This document shows, piece by piece, positions 52,606 to 60,531 of a stretch of 64,000 bases of DNA; position 1 is the stretch's first letter, and each line of letters begins with the position of its first letter. The stretch is taken from contig CALBDU010000077.1 in NCBI GenBank assembly GCA_937927335.1, positions 9,354 through 73,353 on the forward strand, given 5' to 3'. The notes beneath the pieces were generated by a model that worked only from the letters and a program-made list of their open reading frames with translations, ran no database searches and had not been told where the DNA came from. This DNA is from an uncultured Clostridium sp. GTDB lineage: Bacteria > Bacillota > Clostridia > Clostridiales > Clostridiaceae. Position numbers and translations under genes: made by a program.

Positions 52606-52634
52606 GGGGGTCTGACCCCCTTCCATAATTTACC
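52606..52634 (+). repeat. REP-like palindrome upstream of the phosphoesterase gene
   Basis: GGGGGTCTGACCCCC then TTCCATAATTTACC, the cleanest copy of the unit, in the intergenic region. Confidence 0.88.
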
Positions 52635-52726
52635 TGAGGACATACTTCACTATTAAGTATAAAGATTTGACATTTTGTGTTCAAGTATAATTTGATACAA
52701 AAATAAAAAGAAGCACCTGCTCCTTT

Positions 52727-53308
52727 TTATAAGTTCTGATCTTCGATGAAAATCTCCAGCATATCGTTATTTTCTATATTCGCTGCATTGCCCTCCTCCA
52801 GATCAATGTGCATAACATCAACGGAGTTGCAGGACACCCTTACAAGAACCTGCTGAAAAATCAAGCCTCTTTCCCCTGCTGCCTTTACAGATACATATTG
52901 TCTATCTTTTATACCAAGATCTTCAGCAGAATCCGGTTTTAAATGTATATGTCTTTTTGCTATTATGGCACCTTTTATATTGAGCTCCCCTACAGGGCCA
53001 AGGATCCTTATTGAAGCGGCCTCCTCCAGCTCTCCGGAATTTTTCAATGGCGCATTAACTCCAATCCTTATGGCATCAGCTTTTAATAATTCTGCCTGGG
53101 TATAATGTCTCAGAGGACCAAGTACTCTTACACCTTCTATTTTACCTCTGGGACCAATTAGTGTAACTGTTTCCTCGGCAGCAAACTCCACTGGGCTCAG
53201 CATTTTCCTGATTTTGATTTCATGTCCTGTTCCAAAAAGAGTTTCTACATCCTCCGGCTTTAAATGGACATGGTGATTGGACAACATAACTTTAATTTTA
53301 TTATCCAC
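52727..53308 (-). CDS. pduL: Phosphate propanoyltransferase PduL-type
   Basis: This 193-residue enzyme has two copies of the metal-binding pattern: SNHHVHLKPEDVE near the start and AKRHIHLKPDSAEDLG in the second beta-barrel half, plus VMHIDLEEGNAANI at the end. It transfers acyl groups between CoA and phosphate and can replace Pta in acetate/propionate metabolism. No encapsulation peptide is obvious at the N-terminus, so it is probably cytosolic and not part of a microcompartment. It is monocistronic. Confidence 0.88.
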   Translation of the reverse strand: MDNKIKVMLSNHHVHLKPEDVETLFGTGHEIKIRKMLSPVEFAAEETVTLIGPRGKIEGVRVLGPLRHYTQAELLKADAIRIGVNAPLKNSGELEEAASIRILGPVGELNIKGAIIAKRHIHLKPDSAEDLGIKDRQYVSVKAAGERGLIFQQVLVRVSCNSVDVMHIDLEEGNAANIENNDMLEIFIEDQNL

Positions 53309-53449
53309 TTAAAACACCTCTGTTTATATTAAAATATATTCTGACTTAACATTTTCTATTTTTACTTCAGAAGCATGTCCCATTAAACCGTTTATAATTC
53401 CCATATTAATAGCTCCCTTCCGATTTTTACTTATTTAACATTAAAGTAC

Positions 53450-54058
53450 TTATTCTTCACCGGCAGCGGAAAATCCTCTTTGGTCTTTTTGGGGGTCTGA
53501 CCCCCCTCCATAATCATCCAATAACACCCTTTCTACAAAGCTTTTATAGGTATCTCTTGGATTTTTCCCATTAAAATATGCCAATACTAAGCTTGTATCA
53601 ATTAATGTTTCTTTCCTTAAACCTATATACATTTTATAGCTGCTCCACTGGTATTCTTCAGGTGTTTGGACTAAATTGGCTCTAACCGGATTTAAATGGA
53701 TATATCTTGAAATTTCCAGCATATATTTATCCTGGTCTATTAATTCGGATCTATATCTTCCTTGAAACAGGTGCCCAATTAAATTATATTTTTGATTAAA
53801 ATAAATGGCATAAAGCATGTTGATTTTTTTCATTATTTTACCGATAGCTTCATCGCTGGTTTTTATATGCAGATGAATATGATTAGTCATTAGACAGTAA
53901 CACAGGATTTTAAAATTGAACTTAATCTTAGCCTCATGTAAAATCGCCAGAAAAACCATGTAATCCTGACTATCCATAAAAATATTCCTCTTATTATTTC
54001 CTCTGCACATAACATGGTATACAGCACCTTTATACCAAATACGTAATTTTCTTGCCAA
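53450..54058 (-). CDS. REP-associated tyrosine transposase (RAYT, Y1/IS200-like)
   Basis: About 202 residues from TTG 54058, which gives the standard RAYT start ARKLRIWYKGAVYHVMCRGN with GAGGAG upstream. The HUH motif is in MTNHIHLHIK, and the nucleophile Tyr is in MLEISRYIHLNPVRANLV. It ends DDYGGGSDPQKDQ, where the GGSDP is encoded by a copy of the dispersed palindrome. The gene lies between two inverted copies of that palindrome (53491 and 54227), the standard layout of a RAYT with its REP sequences. RAYTs cut and rejoin REP hairpins. Confidence 0.85.
   Translation of the reverse strand: MARKLRIWYKGAVYHVMCRGNNKRNIFMDSQDYMVFLAILHEAKIKFNFKILCYCLMTNHIHLHIKTSDEAIGKIMKKINMLYAIYFNQKYNLIGHLFQGRYRSELIDQDKYMLEISRYIHLNPVRANLVQTPEEYQWSSYKMYIGLRKETLIDTSLVLAYFNGKNPRDTYKSFVERVLLDDYGGGSDPQKDQRGFSAAGEE
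53491..53519 (+). repeat. REP-like palindrome within the RAYT 3' end
   Basis: GGGGGTCTGACCCCC then CTCCATAATCATCC; its minus-strand reading gives GGSDP in the transposase. Confidence 0.88.
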
Positions 54059-54212
54059 ACATTCGTCTCCTCTCCCTTTGAGTTTTAGACCATTTTTTAA
54101 GTCCCTGATTCTCAAGTATCTCAATTATATCCTTATAATCCATTTTTAAACCTTCAACCTTCTGGATTTCATATTTAAATAATTGCATAAAAAAAGAGTA
54201 GATTAAATCTAC

Positions 54213-54241
54213 TCCAGATAATGGAAGGGGGTCAGACCCCC
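54213..54241 (-). repeat. REP-like palindrome upstream of RAYT, inverted
   Basis: GGGGGTCTGACCCCC at 54241-54227 on the minus strand, then TTCCATTATCTGG. It points toward the RAYT gene, opposite to the copy at 53491, and provides the last codons and TGA stop of the dehydrogenase gene. Confidence 0.88.
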
Positions 54242-55203
54242 TTCCTGGATTTGGCAGGTTTGTTGTAGGGCCAGGTGGGAACTCTGCCTGACAAAACATC
54301 GTCAACGTTTTGTGCCGCATGAAGTGCCATGCGGATTGTACATTCTTTTGTTAAAGCTGCGCTGTGGGGCTGGGCGATCACGTTGTCCATGTGTAGCAGT
54401 GGGTTGTCTTTATGGGGTGGCTCTGGATCATATACATCCAGTCCGGCACCTGCAATTTTTTTATCTCTCAAGGCCTCGTACAAGGCTTTTTCATCCACCA
54501 GAGCTCCTCTGGCCACATTAATGAAATATGCCGTAGGCTTCATTAGGTTGAACTCTCTGCTGTTAACCAGCTTTTTACCATTAAAGGGCATATGGATTGA
54601 TACAAAGTCACCTGCATCAAACATATGGTCCCAGCTGTCCACTGCTTCCACGTAATCAGGCAGCTGCTGTTTATCAATGTACGGGTCATAGGCCAGTATC
54701 TTCATTCCAAAGCCAAGGGCACACTTTTGAGCAACCAGCCGTCCTATTCTTCCAAAGCCCAGAATGGAAACAACCTTTCCCTGCAGATCATTACCCATCA
54801 GTTGGTTTCTAATATTGTAATTGCCCCTGCTGGTGAAGTCCATGTGGATTTCCTTGAAACGCTTGCCAAGGGCAGCTATGAATGTTACTGCAGCTTCAGC
54901 CACTGTATTAGCATTGGCAGCCTGTGTAGTAGCCACCCATATGCCAAGCTCTTCGGCCTTTTTAACAGGAATGTTGTCCACACCTACTCCGTAGCGGCTT
55001 ATCACCTTCAGCTTTGGTGCTGACATAACTATATTGTCAGTCAAAATTGCTGTACGAAGGATAATTGCATCACAATCAGCAATATCCTCCTTTATGGCAG
55101 CCTCTGATATTCCGGAGCCCATTTTTATTTCATAACCCCTTTCTAGAAGAAATTCTTTTCCTTCCATTGGAATATCCTGTGGTATTAGTATTTTACAGCT
55201 CAT
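54232..55203 (-). CDS. D-isomer-specific 2-hydroxyacid dehydrogenase
   Basis: This 323-residue enzyme has the NAD-binding LGFGRIG motif, the Arg in INVARGALVDE, the Glu in DVYDPEPP and the His in AQPHSAALT, so the catalytic set is intact. It resembles phosphoglycerate dehydrogenase but lacks the ACT domain, so the substrate (3-phosphoglycerate, glyoxylate or another 2-oxo acid) is open. Its C-terminal SRKGV and stop codon are derived from the REP-like repeat. It lies 22 bases after the selenoprotein peroxiredoxin gene. Confidence 0.85.
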   Translation of the reverse strand: MSCKILIPQDIPMEGKEFLLERGYEIKMGSGISEAAIKEDIADCDAIILRTAILTDNIVMSAPKLKVISRYGVGVDNIPVKKAEELGIWVATTQAANANTVAEAAVTFIAALGKRFKEIHMDFTSRGNYNIRNQLMGNDLQGKVVSILGFGRIGRLVAQKCALGFGMKILAYDPYIDKQQLPDYVEAVDSWDHMFDAGDFVSIHMPFNGKKLVNSREFNLMKPTAYFINVARGALVDEKALYEALRDKKIAGAGLDVYDPEPPHKDNPLLHMDNVIAQPHSAALTKECTIRMALHAAQNVDDVLSGRVPTWPYNKPAKSRKGV

Positions 55204-55224
55204 ATTGCATCCTTCTCCCGATAT

Positions 55225-55680
55225 TTACTTTAATGCCTCCAGCACTTCACTGCCGTGGCCTTCAGGTTTAACCTTAGGATAAACCTTTATTATCATGCCA
55301 TTTTCATCAATAATATAAGTGGAACGAATTATCCCCATGGAGAGTTTGCCATAGAGCTTTTTCTCCTGCCAGGCTCCGTAGGCTTCAATGACTACATGGT
55401 CTGGGTCGCTTAACAGATGAAATGGCAGACCCTGTTTTTCCCTGAATTTTTTATGGGTTGTAGTACTGTCTCTGTTTACACCAATTACCACAGCTCCTGC
55501 AGCAATTATTTCACCGTAAACCTCCTTAAAACTTAAGGCTTCCTTAGTTCAGCCAGGGGAGTTGTCCTTTGGATAAAAGTATAACACCAACTTCTTTCCC
55601 TTGAAGTCACTTAGGGATACATCCATATCCTCGTCACTTTTTAGTGTGAAATCAGGAGCCTTATCTCCTTCCTTTAACAT
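55225..55680 (-). CDS. Peroxiredoxin (BCP/PrxQ-like) selenoprotein, Sec44
   Basis: Reading the TGA at 55551-55549 as Sec gives 151 residues: APDFTLKSDED, LVLYFYPKDNSPG-U44-TKEALSF, then VVIGVNRDSTTTHKKF and IIRSTYIIDENG. In bacterioferritin comigratory proteins the matching motif is SPGCT, so Sec takes the peroxidatic Cys. The usual resolving Cys five residues on is Leu here, so reduction probably needs an external thiol. A perfect hairpin follows the TGA. GGGAGTGA precedes ATG 55680. It detoxifies peroxides in an anaerobe. Naive annotation gives a false 88-residue fragment from 55491. Confidence 0.92.
55524..55538 (-). promoter_or_regulatory. Candidate SECIS hairpin of the peroxiredoxin
   Basis: Ten bases after the TGA, CCUUAA pairs perfectly with UUAAGG around a GUU loop; the apical G lies 17 bases from the UGA, as bacterial SECIS elements require. 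Confidence 0.75.
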
Positions 55681-55711
55681 AACAATTCACTCCCTTTACT
55701 TATTTATTTTT

Positions 55712-56284
55712 TCAGCTTTCTTTTGAGTTTTCCATGTCCTTAGCCATAGCATTAAGCTTGTTCATTGTATTCCAATTCCGAACTGTCATTGGCACATCCA
55801 GCTTATTAAGGTTCGCTGCCAGCCTGGAGTCCCTAATGCTGTGGTTGAATAAAAGATAAATATCCCGGTCCCTTACCTGGTAGCTGTCTCCTTCTCCCGC
55901 AAATTTGTCCAGATACTTAAGCTTATCAATTGTCACTGCACTGTCCAGGAGAGCAACATACTGAACCTCCGCAGCAGTGGATGCTTTTGCTTTTGCAATA
56001 TCCTTAGACTGGAAGGGCTGGTTTAAAACAATCTGTTCCAGCTCCCAGCCGGTTCTAAGAACAACACTTACTTTAAATCCAAAGACTTCTTCAAGATAGC
56101 TTTGAATTTTTTCCTTAAGGATATTTTCATCTTCCCCGGATTTAAAAACCACATTGCCGCTTTGAATATAGGTTTTAACTTCACTAAAGCCCATTTCCTC
56201 AAAGGTGCTCTTCAACTGGGCCATTTTTATGATGTTCCTGCCCCCAACATTTATACCCCTAAGCAGCGCTATATACACAGTCAT
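55712..56284 (-). CDS. DUF1697 family protein
   Basis: This 190-residue protein opens TVYIALLRGINVGGRNIIKMAQLKS in the DUF1697 manner, followed by YIQSGNVVFKSGE and, near the end, MTVRNWNTMNKL. Function is unknown. It lies upstream of the peroxiredoxin gene by 31 bases and may share its transcript. Confidence 0.85.
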   Translation of the reverse strand: MTVYIALLRGINVGGRNIIKMAQLKSTFEEMGFSEVKTYIQSGNVVFKSGEDENILKEKIQSYLEEVFGFKVSVVLRTGWELEQIVLNQPFQSKDIAKAKASTAAEVQYVALLDSAVTIDKLKYLDKFAGEGDSYQVRDRDIYLLFNHSIRDSRLAANLNKLDVPMTVRNWNTMNKLNAMAKDMENSKES

Positions 56285-56462
56285 GTGGAACTCCTTTCAC
56301 CTAAGAATTATTGTTATTTAATTATACCATATATACTTAGTATGGACATAGCTTCCTGTGACAGAGATGGTAAATTGCCGTGAAATTACGTGAAATTAAT
56401 TGCAGGTTACCCTAGTTTGTGGCAGATTCCCCTAATAGCGTTGCTAACCCCCATTCCATGTC

Positions 56463-57290
56463 TTAAATAAAGCTTGGCTCACAGCCTATAGCCCTGGCGA
56501 TTTCCATTATCCTGTTTTCCCCGTGAAGCCGGTACCTCCCCTGATTCTGGAGATAATCATTAAGCTCTGGCAGGGCTTTTGGGAAATGGCTGCTGTAAGC
56601 TTCCTTCAGATTATGTACAGCTAAAGGATAGGGATTCAGGAAATCAATGAGGATATCCTGTATTCCGATTTTATGGAGGCTTTGGAACAGGCTTATTAAT
56701 GCCGGGTCTGTATCTGAAATTCCAGGCAGCAGCGGCGCAACAAATACCCACACATATATTCCTGCTTTTATAAGCTGCTCTGCTGCTTCCAGCCGAAGGC
56801 TTGGCACAGCTGCATTAGGCTCGAAAACCCTTGCTGCATTATCATCCACAGTGGTGATAGTAAATCCCGTCTGGCAGCCCTTAAGCTGCTTCAAAACAGC
56901 AATATCCCTCACAATAAGGTTGGATTTGGTTAAAATATGCACCTCCAGCTGGTCATATTCCGCCAGCAGTTCCAGACTGGCTCTGGTTATTTCATATTCT
57001 TCCTCATCTGGCTGGTACACATCCGTAACTGAACCCAGCAGCACCCTTCCCTTAGGTGGCGTACGTCTGTTCAACTGCTTTTTCAGCATCTCAGGAAAGT
57101 TTACCTTTACATCAAGGAACTCTCCCCACTTCTCCCTATGGCCGGAAAACCGGCACATAAAAGAAGCGTAGCAGTAAAGGCAGCCATGGCTGCAGCCTGT
57201 ATAAGGGTTCATACAGTATTCATAGCTTGGTATTCCTGTTTTATTCAAGGCAGACTTGCATAAAACTTCTTTTGCTGTAATTCCAGGCAC
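56463..57290 (-). CDS. Radical SAM protein of the SPL (spore photoproduct lyase-like) family
   Basis: This 275-residue protein has CSHGCLYCYASF, the CxxxCxxC cluster motif, near residues 33-44 and TIT(T)VDDNAARVFEPNAA later, the order typical of SPL-family radical SAM proteins encoded widely in bacteria. True spore photoproduct lyase is larger, so this is a relative of unknown substrate. It is monocistronic. Confidence 0.82.
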   Translation of the reverse strand: MPGITAKEVLCKSALNKTGIPSYEYCMNPYTGCSHGCLYCYASFMCRFSGHREKWGEFLDVKVNFPEMLKKQLNRRTPPKGRVLLGSVTDVYQPDEEEYEITRASLELLAEYDQLEVHILTKSNLIVRDIAVLKQLKGCQTGFTITTVDDNAARVFEPNAAVPSLRLEAAEQLIKAGIYVWVFVAPLLPGISDTDPALISLFQSLHKIGIQDILIDFLNPYPLAVHNLKEAYSSHFPKALPELNDYLQNQGRYRLHGENRIMEIARAIGCEPSFI

Positions 57291-57375
57291 TTTTATCCCC
57301 CATTTCTATAAAATACACATTTTCTTAAATATTCTATATTTGCATTGCATATCCTTCTTAATTATATAAATTATA

Positions 57376-57402
57376 AAAACAACCCGCCATTACTGACGGG
57401 CC
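57376..57402 (-). terminator. Terminator of the 54-residue gene
   Basis: CCCG-10-CGGG followed by UUGUUUUUAU on the minus strand. Confidence 0.65.
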
Positions 57403-57420
57403 TAGCATTGAACATAAACT

Positions 57421-57585
57421 TTATGGCAAGCCATCCATTTTTCTCTTAACCTCAAGGACGTCTTCTTCTCCAAGCTGGGTCTTATTAATAACTTCAATCA
57501 GAGGACAGCCTTCTGTCAGCATGTCCTTAGCCTTTTCAATAGCTGCCTGATACTCTCCCTTTGTATGATGCCTGCTTTTATCCAT
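57421..57585 (-). CDS. Small helical protein, 54 residues (paralogue of 49215)
   Basis: MDKSRHHTKGEYQAAIEKAK, then DMLTEGCPLIEVINKTQLGE and EDVLEVKRKMDGLP: it aligns end to end with the 52-residue protein at 49215-49373 (shared MDK, KGE, EKAKDML, GC, E..VL, KM). TAAGGAGGTC precedes ATG and a terminator follows, so it is a complete gene. Function is unknown. Too short for standard gene calling. Confidence 0.65.
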   Translation of the reverse strand: MDKSRHHTKGEYQAAIEKAKDMLTEGCPLIEVINKTQLGEEDVLEVKRKMDGLP

Positions 57586-57639
57586 AAAATGACCTCCTTA
57601 ATAAACAAGTTGACTTTATTATTGTCAGCCATCAAATAT

Positions 57640-58125
57640 TTATTCCTTTTTAAGCACTGGACTTAATGGTTTTAAAAGCCTTTCAGCAAACCAAAACACC
57701 AGCAGACCCACAGCACATCCTGCTGCATCAATGAGCACATCTCCAATGCCTGGACCTCTTCCTGGCACAAAAAACTGGTGGAATTCATCCAGTGCCCCAT
57801 ATAGAATACATATGAAAATTGCATGAATAAAAGCTTCCCTGTGTGAAAATTTAAATTGCGCCAAAATGCTGATCACCAAAATTCCCAGTACAAAATATAA
57901 GAAGAAATGGGCAGCCTTTCTAATTACGCCGTTTAAATGTGATATAGTCCGTGGAGAACTCATGCCATGTGTTATAACTGATTTTACTTCAGTAATAACT
58001 GTGGCGGTACTTCTGCTCAGTCTGTTGGATTGCACAGCAGGCTGAGACGAAAATGAGAAAATAAGCAGCATCCAAACCAGCACTGCCGCTGCCTGGGCCA
58101 ATAATTTAAAATTATTTTTAAGCAT
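57640..58125 (-). CDS. VanZ-like membrane protein
   Basis: About 161 residues from ATG 58125. It has four helices and the VanZ pattern LLIFSFSSQPA, KAAHFFLYFVLG and YGALDEFHQFFVPGRGPGIGDVLIDAAG. VanZ proteins give low teicoplanin resistance in enterococci, but most homologues are of unknown role. An upstream TTG (58149) is an alternative start; GGAGGTGG is 12 bases before the ATG. Confidence 0.82.
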   Translation of the reverse strand: MLKNNFKLLAQAAAVLVWMLLIFSFSSQPAVQSNRLSRSTATVITEVKSVITHGMSSPRTISHLNGVIRKAAHFFLYFVLGILVISILAQFKFSHREAFIHAIFICILYGALDEFHQFFVPGRGPGIGDVLIDAAGCAVGLLVFWFAERLLKPLSPVLKKE

Positions 58126-58282
58126 AGGTTTGCAAACCACCTCCAACACTATTTATATTTATACCCACAATTCTACATACTATAAATTGTAACCAAAATT
58201 TATAATTTCAGGCACTCCTTCTTGGAATACAATTTAGAAAATGAGGAATTATAATAACAAATTTATTATAAGGAGGTAAAAA

Positions 58283-59656
58283 ATGAGCAATAAAGATAAT
58301 AATAAAACAGGAGAAGGCTTGGAAAGAGGCCTTGAGGAAAGGCATATTCAGCTTATGGCCATTGGCGGTGCTATTGGTGTGGGTTTGTTTTTAGGGTCAG
58401 GCGCAAGTATACAGACAGCAGGTCCCGCAATTTTACTTTCCTATCTTGTAGGAGGAATTATAATATTTTTTATAATGCGGGCTTTGGGCGAAATTGCTGT
58501 TGAACACCCTGTCTCTGGCTCCTTCAGTGCCTATGCCAACGATTATATAAGTCCATTGGCTGGATTCTTAACTGGATGGACCTACTGGCTCATGTGGATA
58601 TCCACCTGCATGGCAGAGATTACAGCAGTAGGTATCTATATTAATTTCTGGTTTCCATCTGTGCCAAGATGGATATCCGCATTGGTTGCAGTTTGTCTTC
58701 TTACTGTCATAAACCTCACTGCAGTAAAAGCCTTTGGTGAAATTGAATTTTGGTTTGCTCTTATTAAGGTTGTAACAATTATTGCAATGATAGCTATAGG
58801 TTTTCTAATGATAGTACTGGGTCTTGGAAACTCCTGGAAACCTATAGGAATTGCTAATCTATGGAGTCACGGCGGATTATTCCCTTACGGTATAAGGGGT
58901 CCTATCATGGCCCTGGTAATGGTATCCTTTGCTTTTGTGGGAGTGGAGCTTATTGGTGTAACTGCAGGCGAGGCAAAAAATCCTGAAAAAACAATTCCAT
59001 CCGCTATAAATAAAGTGTTTTGGAGAATTTTAATATTTTATATAGGTTCCTTGTTTGTTATAATGTCCCTTTACCCTTGGAACAGCATAGGAACCAGCGG
59101 AAGTCCCTTTGTACTTACCTTTTCAAAGCTTGGAATCAGTGCAGCAGCAGGAATAATTAACTTCGTTGTATTAACTGCCGCAGCCTCCTCCTGCAATAGC
59201 GGTATTTTTACCACAGGACGTATGCTTTTCAACCTGTCCAATCAAAACCAGGCACCAAAATTCTTTGGAAAGCTTAGCCCGTCCCATGTTCCTCAAAATG
59301 CCATACTGGTTTCAGTTGCCTTCATGCTTATAGGAGTTTTATTAAATTACGTTGTGCCTGGTAAAGTATTCACTTATGTAACTAGTGTAGGAACCTTTGC
59401 AGGTTTGTTTGCATGGCTTATGATTGTGCTGGCTCAAATGGGCTTTAGAAAAAAGTTGTCCGGAAGTCAAATACATGATTTGAAATTCCCAATGGTGCTG
59501 TATCCTTTTGCAAACTACATTACTATCGCATTTTTGATATTTGTGGCTGTTGTAATGTGCTTCAATCCTGATACTCTGGTTGCTGTTATTGTTGGCCCCG
59601 TTTGGCTTGTTATTTTAGTGGCCTGTTATTATGGAACTGGAATAAGCAAACGTTAA
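58283..59656 (+). CDS. AAT-family amino acid permease
   Basis: This 457-residue, 12-helix transporter has the AAT signature RGLEERHIQLMAIGGAIGVGLFLGSG and later FVGVELIGVTAGEAKNPEKTIPSAI. It is closest to the GabP/ProY/CycA group importing neutral amino acids or GABA with protons. TAAGGAGG precedes ATG. It ends at a degenerate paired repeat that may double as a terminator. Confidence 0.87.
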   Translation: MSNKDNNKTGEGLERGLEERHIQLMAIGGAIGVGLFLGSGASIQTAGPAILLSYLVGGIIIFFIMRALGEIAVEHPVSGSFSAYANDYISPLAGFLTGWTYWLMWISTCMAEITAVGIYINFWFPSVPRWISALVAVCLLTVINLTAVKAFGEIEFWFALIKVVTIIAMIAIGFLMIVLGLGNSWKPIGIANLWSHGGLFPYGIRGPIMALVMVSFAFVGVELIGVTAGEAKNPEKTIPSAINKVFWRILIFYIGSLFVIMSLYPWNSIGTSGSPFVLTFSKLGISAAAGIINFVVLTAAASSCNSGIFTTGRMLFNLSNQNQAPKFFGKLSPSHVPQNAILVSVAFMLIGVLLNYVVPGKVFTYVTSVGTFAGLFAWLMIVLAQMGFRKKLSGSQIHDLKFPMVLYPFANYITIAFLIFVAVVMCFNPDTLVAVIVGPVWLVILVACYYGTGISKR

Positions 59657-59698
59657 GTGTCAGACCTCATTCCATAATATGGTATGGGGCCTGACCCC
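59657..59698. repeat. Paired, inverted REP-like repeat with long hairpin
   Basis: GTCAGACCTCATTCCATA and TATGGTATGGGGCCTGAC form a long imperfect stem around ATA; the halves are degenerate inverted copies of the window's dispersed repeat. A tandem CCCCTTCAAA motif (three copies to 59725) follows. It lies between convergent genes and may terminate both. Confidence 0.7.
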
Positions 59699-59709
59699 TT
59701 CAAACCCCT

Positions 59710-60531
59710 TCAAACCCCTTCAAGCATGTGAACCCTGTAATCCGGTATTGGATAATTTAATTTTGCTGCATGGCGGAACCTCTCCTTGTCATCATATATT
59801 ATTCCAAGGAGATCACCGCTGTGAGCCCCTATTATTCCAAGGCCGCCGGTTTCCTTGCAAAGCTTTTGGACCAGGCTGTACATTTTATAAGGTAACCTTC
59901 CCATATTTCTTTCAATGCTGATTGTGGCTGCTTGTGCCAGTTTATGTATGTCTGCATTTTTTATTCCGCTTATAACTTCAGGCAGAATGTCGTCAAGGTT
60001 TGCCAGCTTAGGCAGATTGCTGCTGTTGAAGGCTAAGGTGTCAACCACCCTTTTCCCTTCAAAGGTCAGTATGTAGAATTTAATGTATTGCCCAATTGGA
60101 AGGTATATGCTGCCACGCTTATAATCAAACAGTGTCATTTCCCTGAAAATTATGCTGTCCGTAGGTTCAATTCTTATAAATTCTTCTACAGCCTCCTCCA
60201 CTTTGTATTCCATTTTTAGAAGCTTTAAAAGACTTATATAAACTCCACAGAGGTCTGCTGTGCTGCTGGCAAAGCCCTTTCCCTCAGGTATTGAGGATTT
60301 TATGGAAATATCCAGCTGCCCATCCAGCCAGTCATAGCCCCACCTCTTAAGCAAATTGCTCATAAGGATTGACGACTTGCTGTAATTATACCTGTTTATT
60401 GGATTTTTACTTTCATACACCTTAACTTTGGTGAATATATTTACGGGAAAGGATAAAAGCATGTCCACCCCATTAATATTTCCCTGGATTAATTCACCGC
60501 AGCTTCCCGGGCATATTGCATAAGCCTCCAT
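59710..60531 (-). CDS. pduX: L-threonine kinase PduX-like GHMP kinase
   Basis: About 273 residues from ATG 60531 (GGGAGG upstream). GHMP-kinase motifs are present: AICPGSCGELIQGN, SSIPEGKGFASSTADLCG (the ATP-binding G-rich loop) and GAHSGDLLG. PduX phosphorylates L-threonine, the precursor of the aminopropanol arm of cobalamin. Its start overlaps the cobD stop by one base, and it ends in the CCCCTTCAAA tandem. It closes the cobalamin operon. Confidence 0.87.
   Translation of the reverse strand: MEAYAICPGSCGELIQGNINGVDMLLSFPVNIFTKVKVYESKNPINRYNYSKSSILMSNLLKRWGYDWLDGQLDISIKSSIPEGKGFASSTADLCGVYISLLKLLKMEYKVEEAVEEFIRIEPTDSIIFREMTLFDYKRGSIYLPIGQYIKFYILTFEGKRVVDTLAFNSSNLPKLANLDDILPEVISGIKNADIHKLAQAATISIERNMGRLPYKMYSLVQKLCKETGGLGIIGAHSGDLLGIIYDDKERFRHAAKLNYPIPDYRVHMLEGV

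Noticed and set aside
54060..54140. Short ORF MDYKDIIEILENQG... upstream of the RAYT gene
   Set aside because: It overlaps the RAYT start in another frame. It could be a leader peptide, but nothing decides this; not called.
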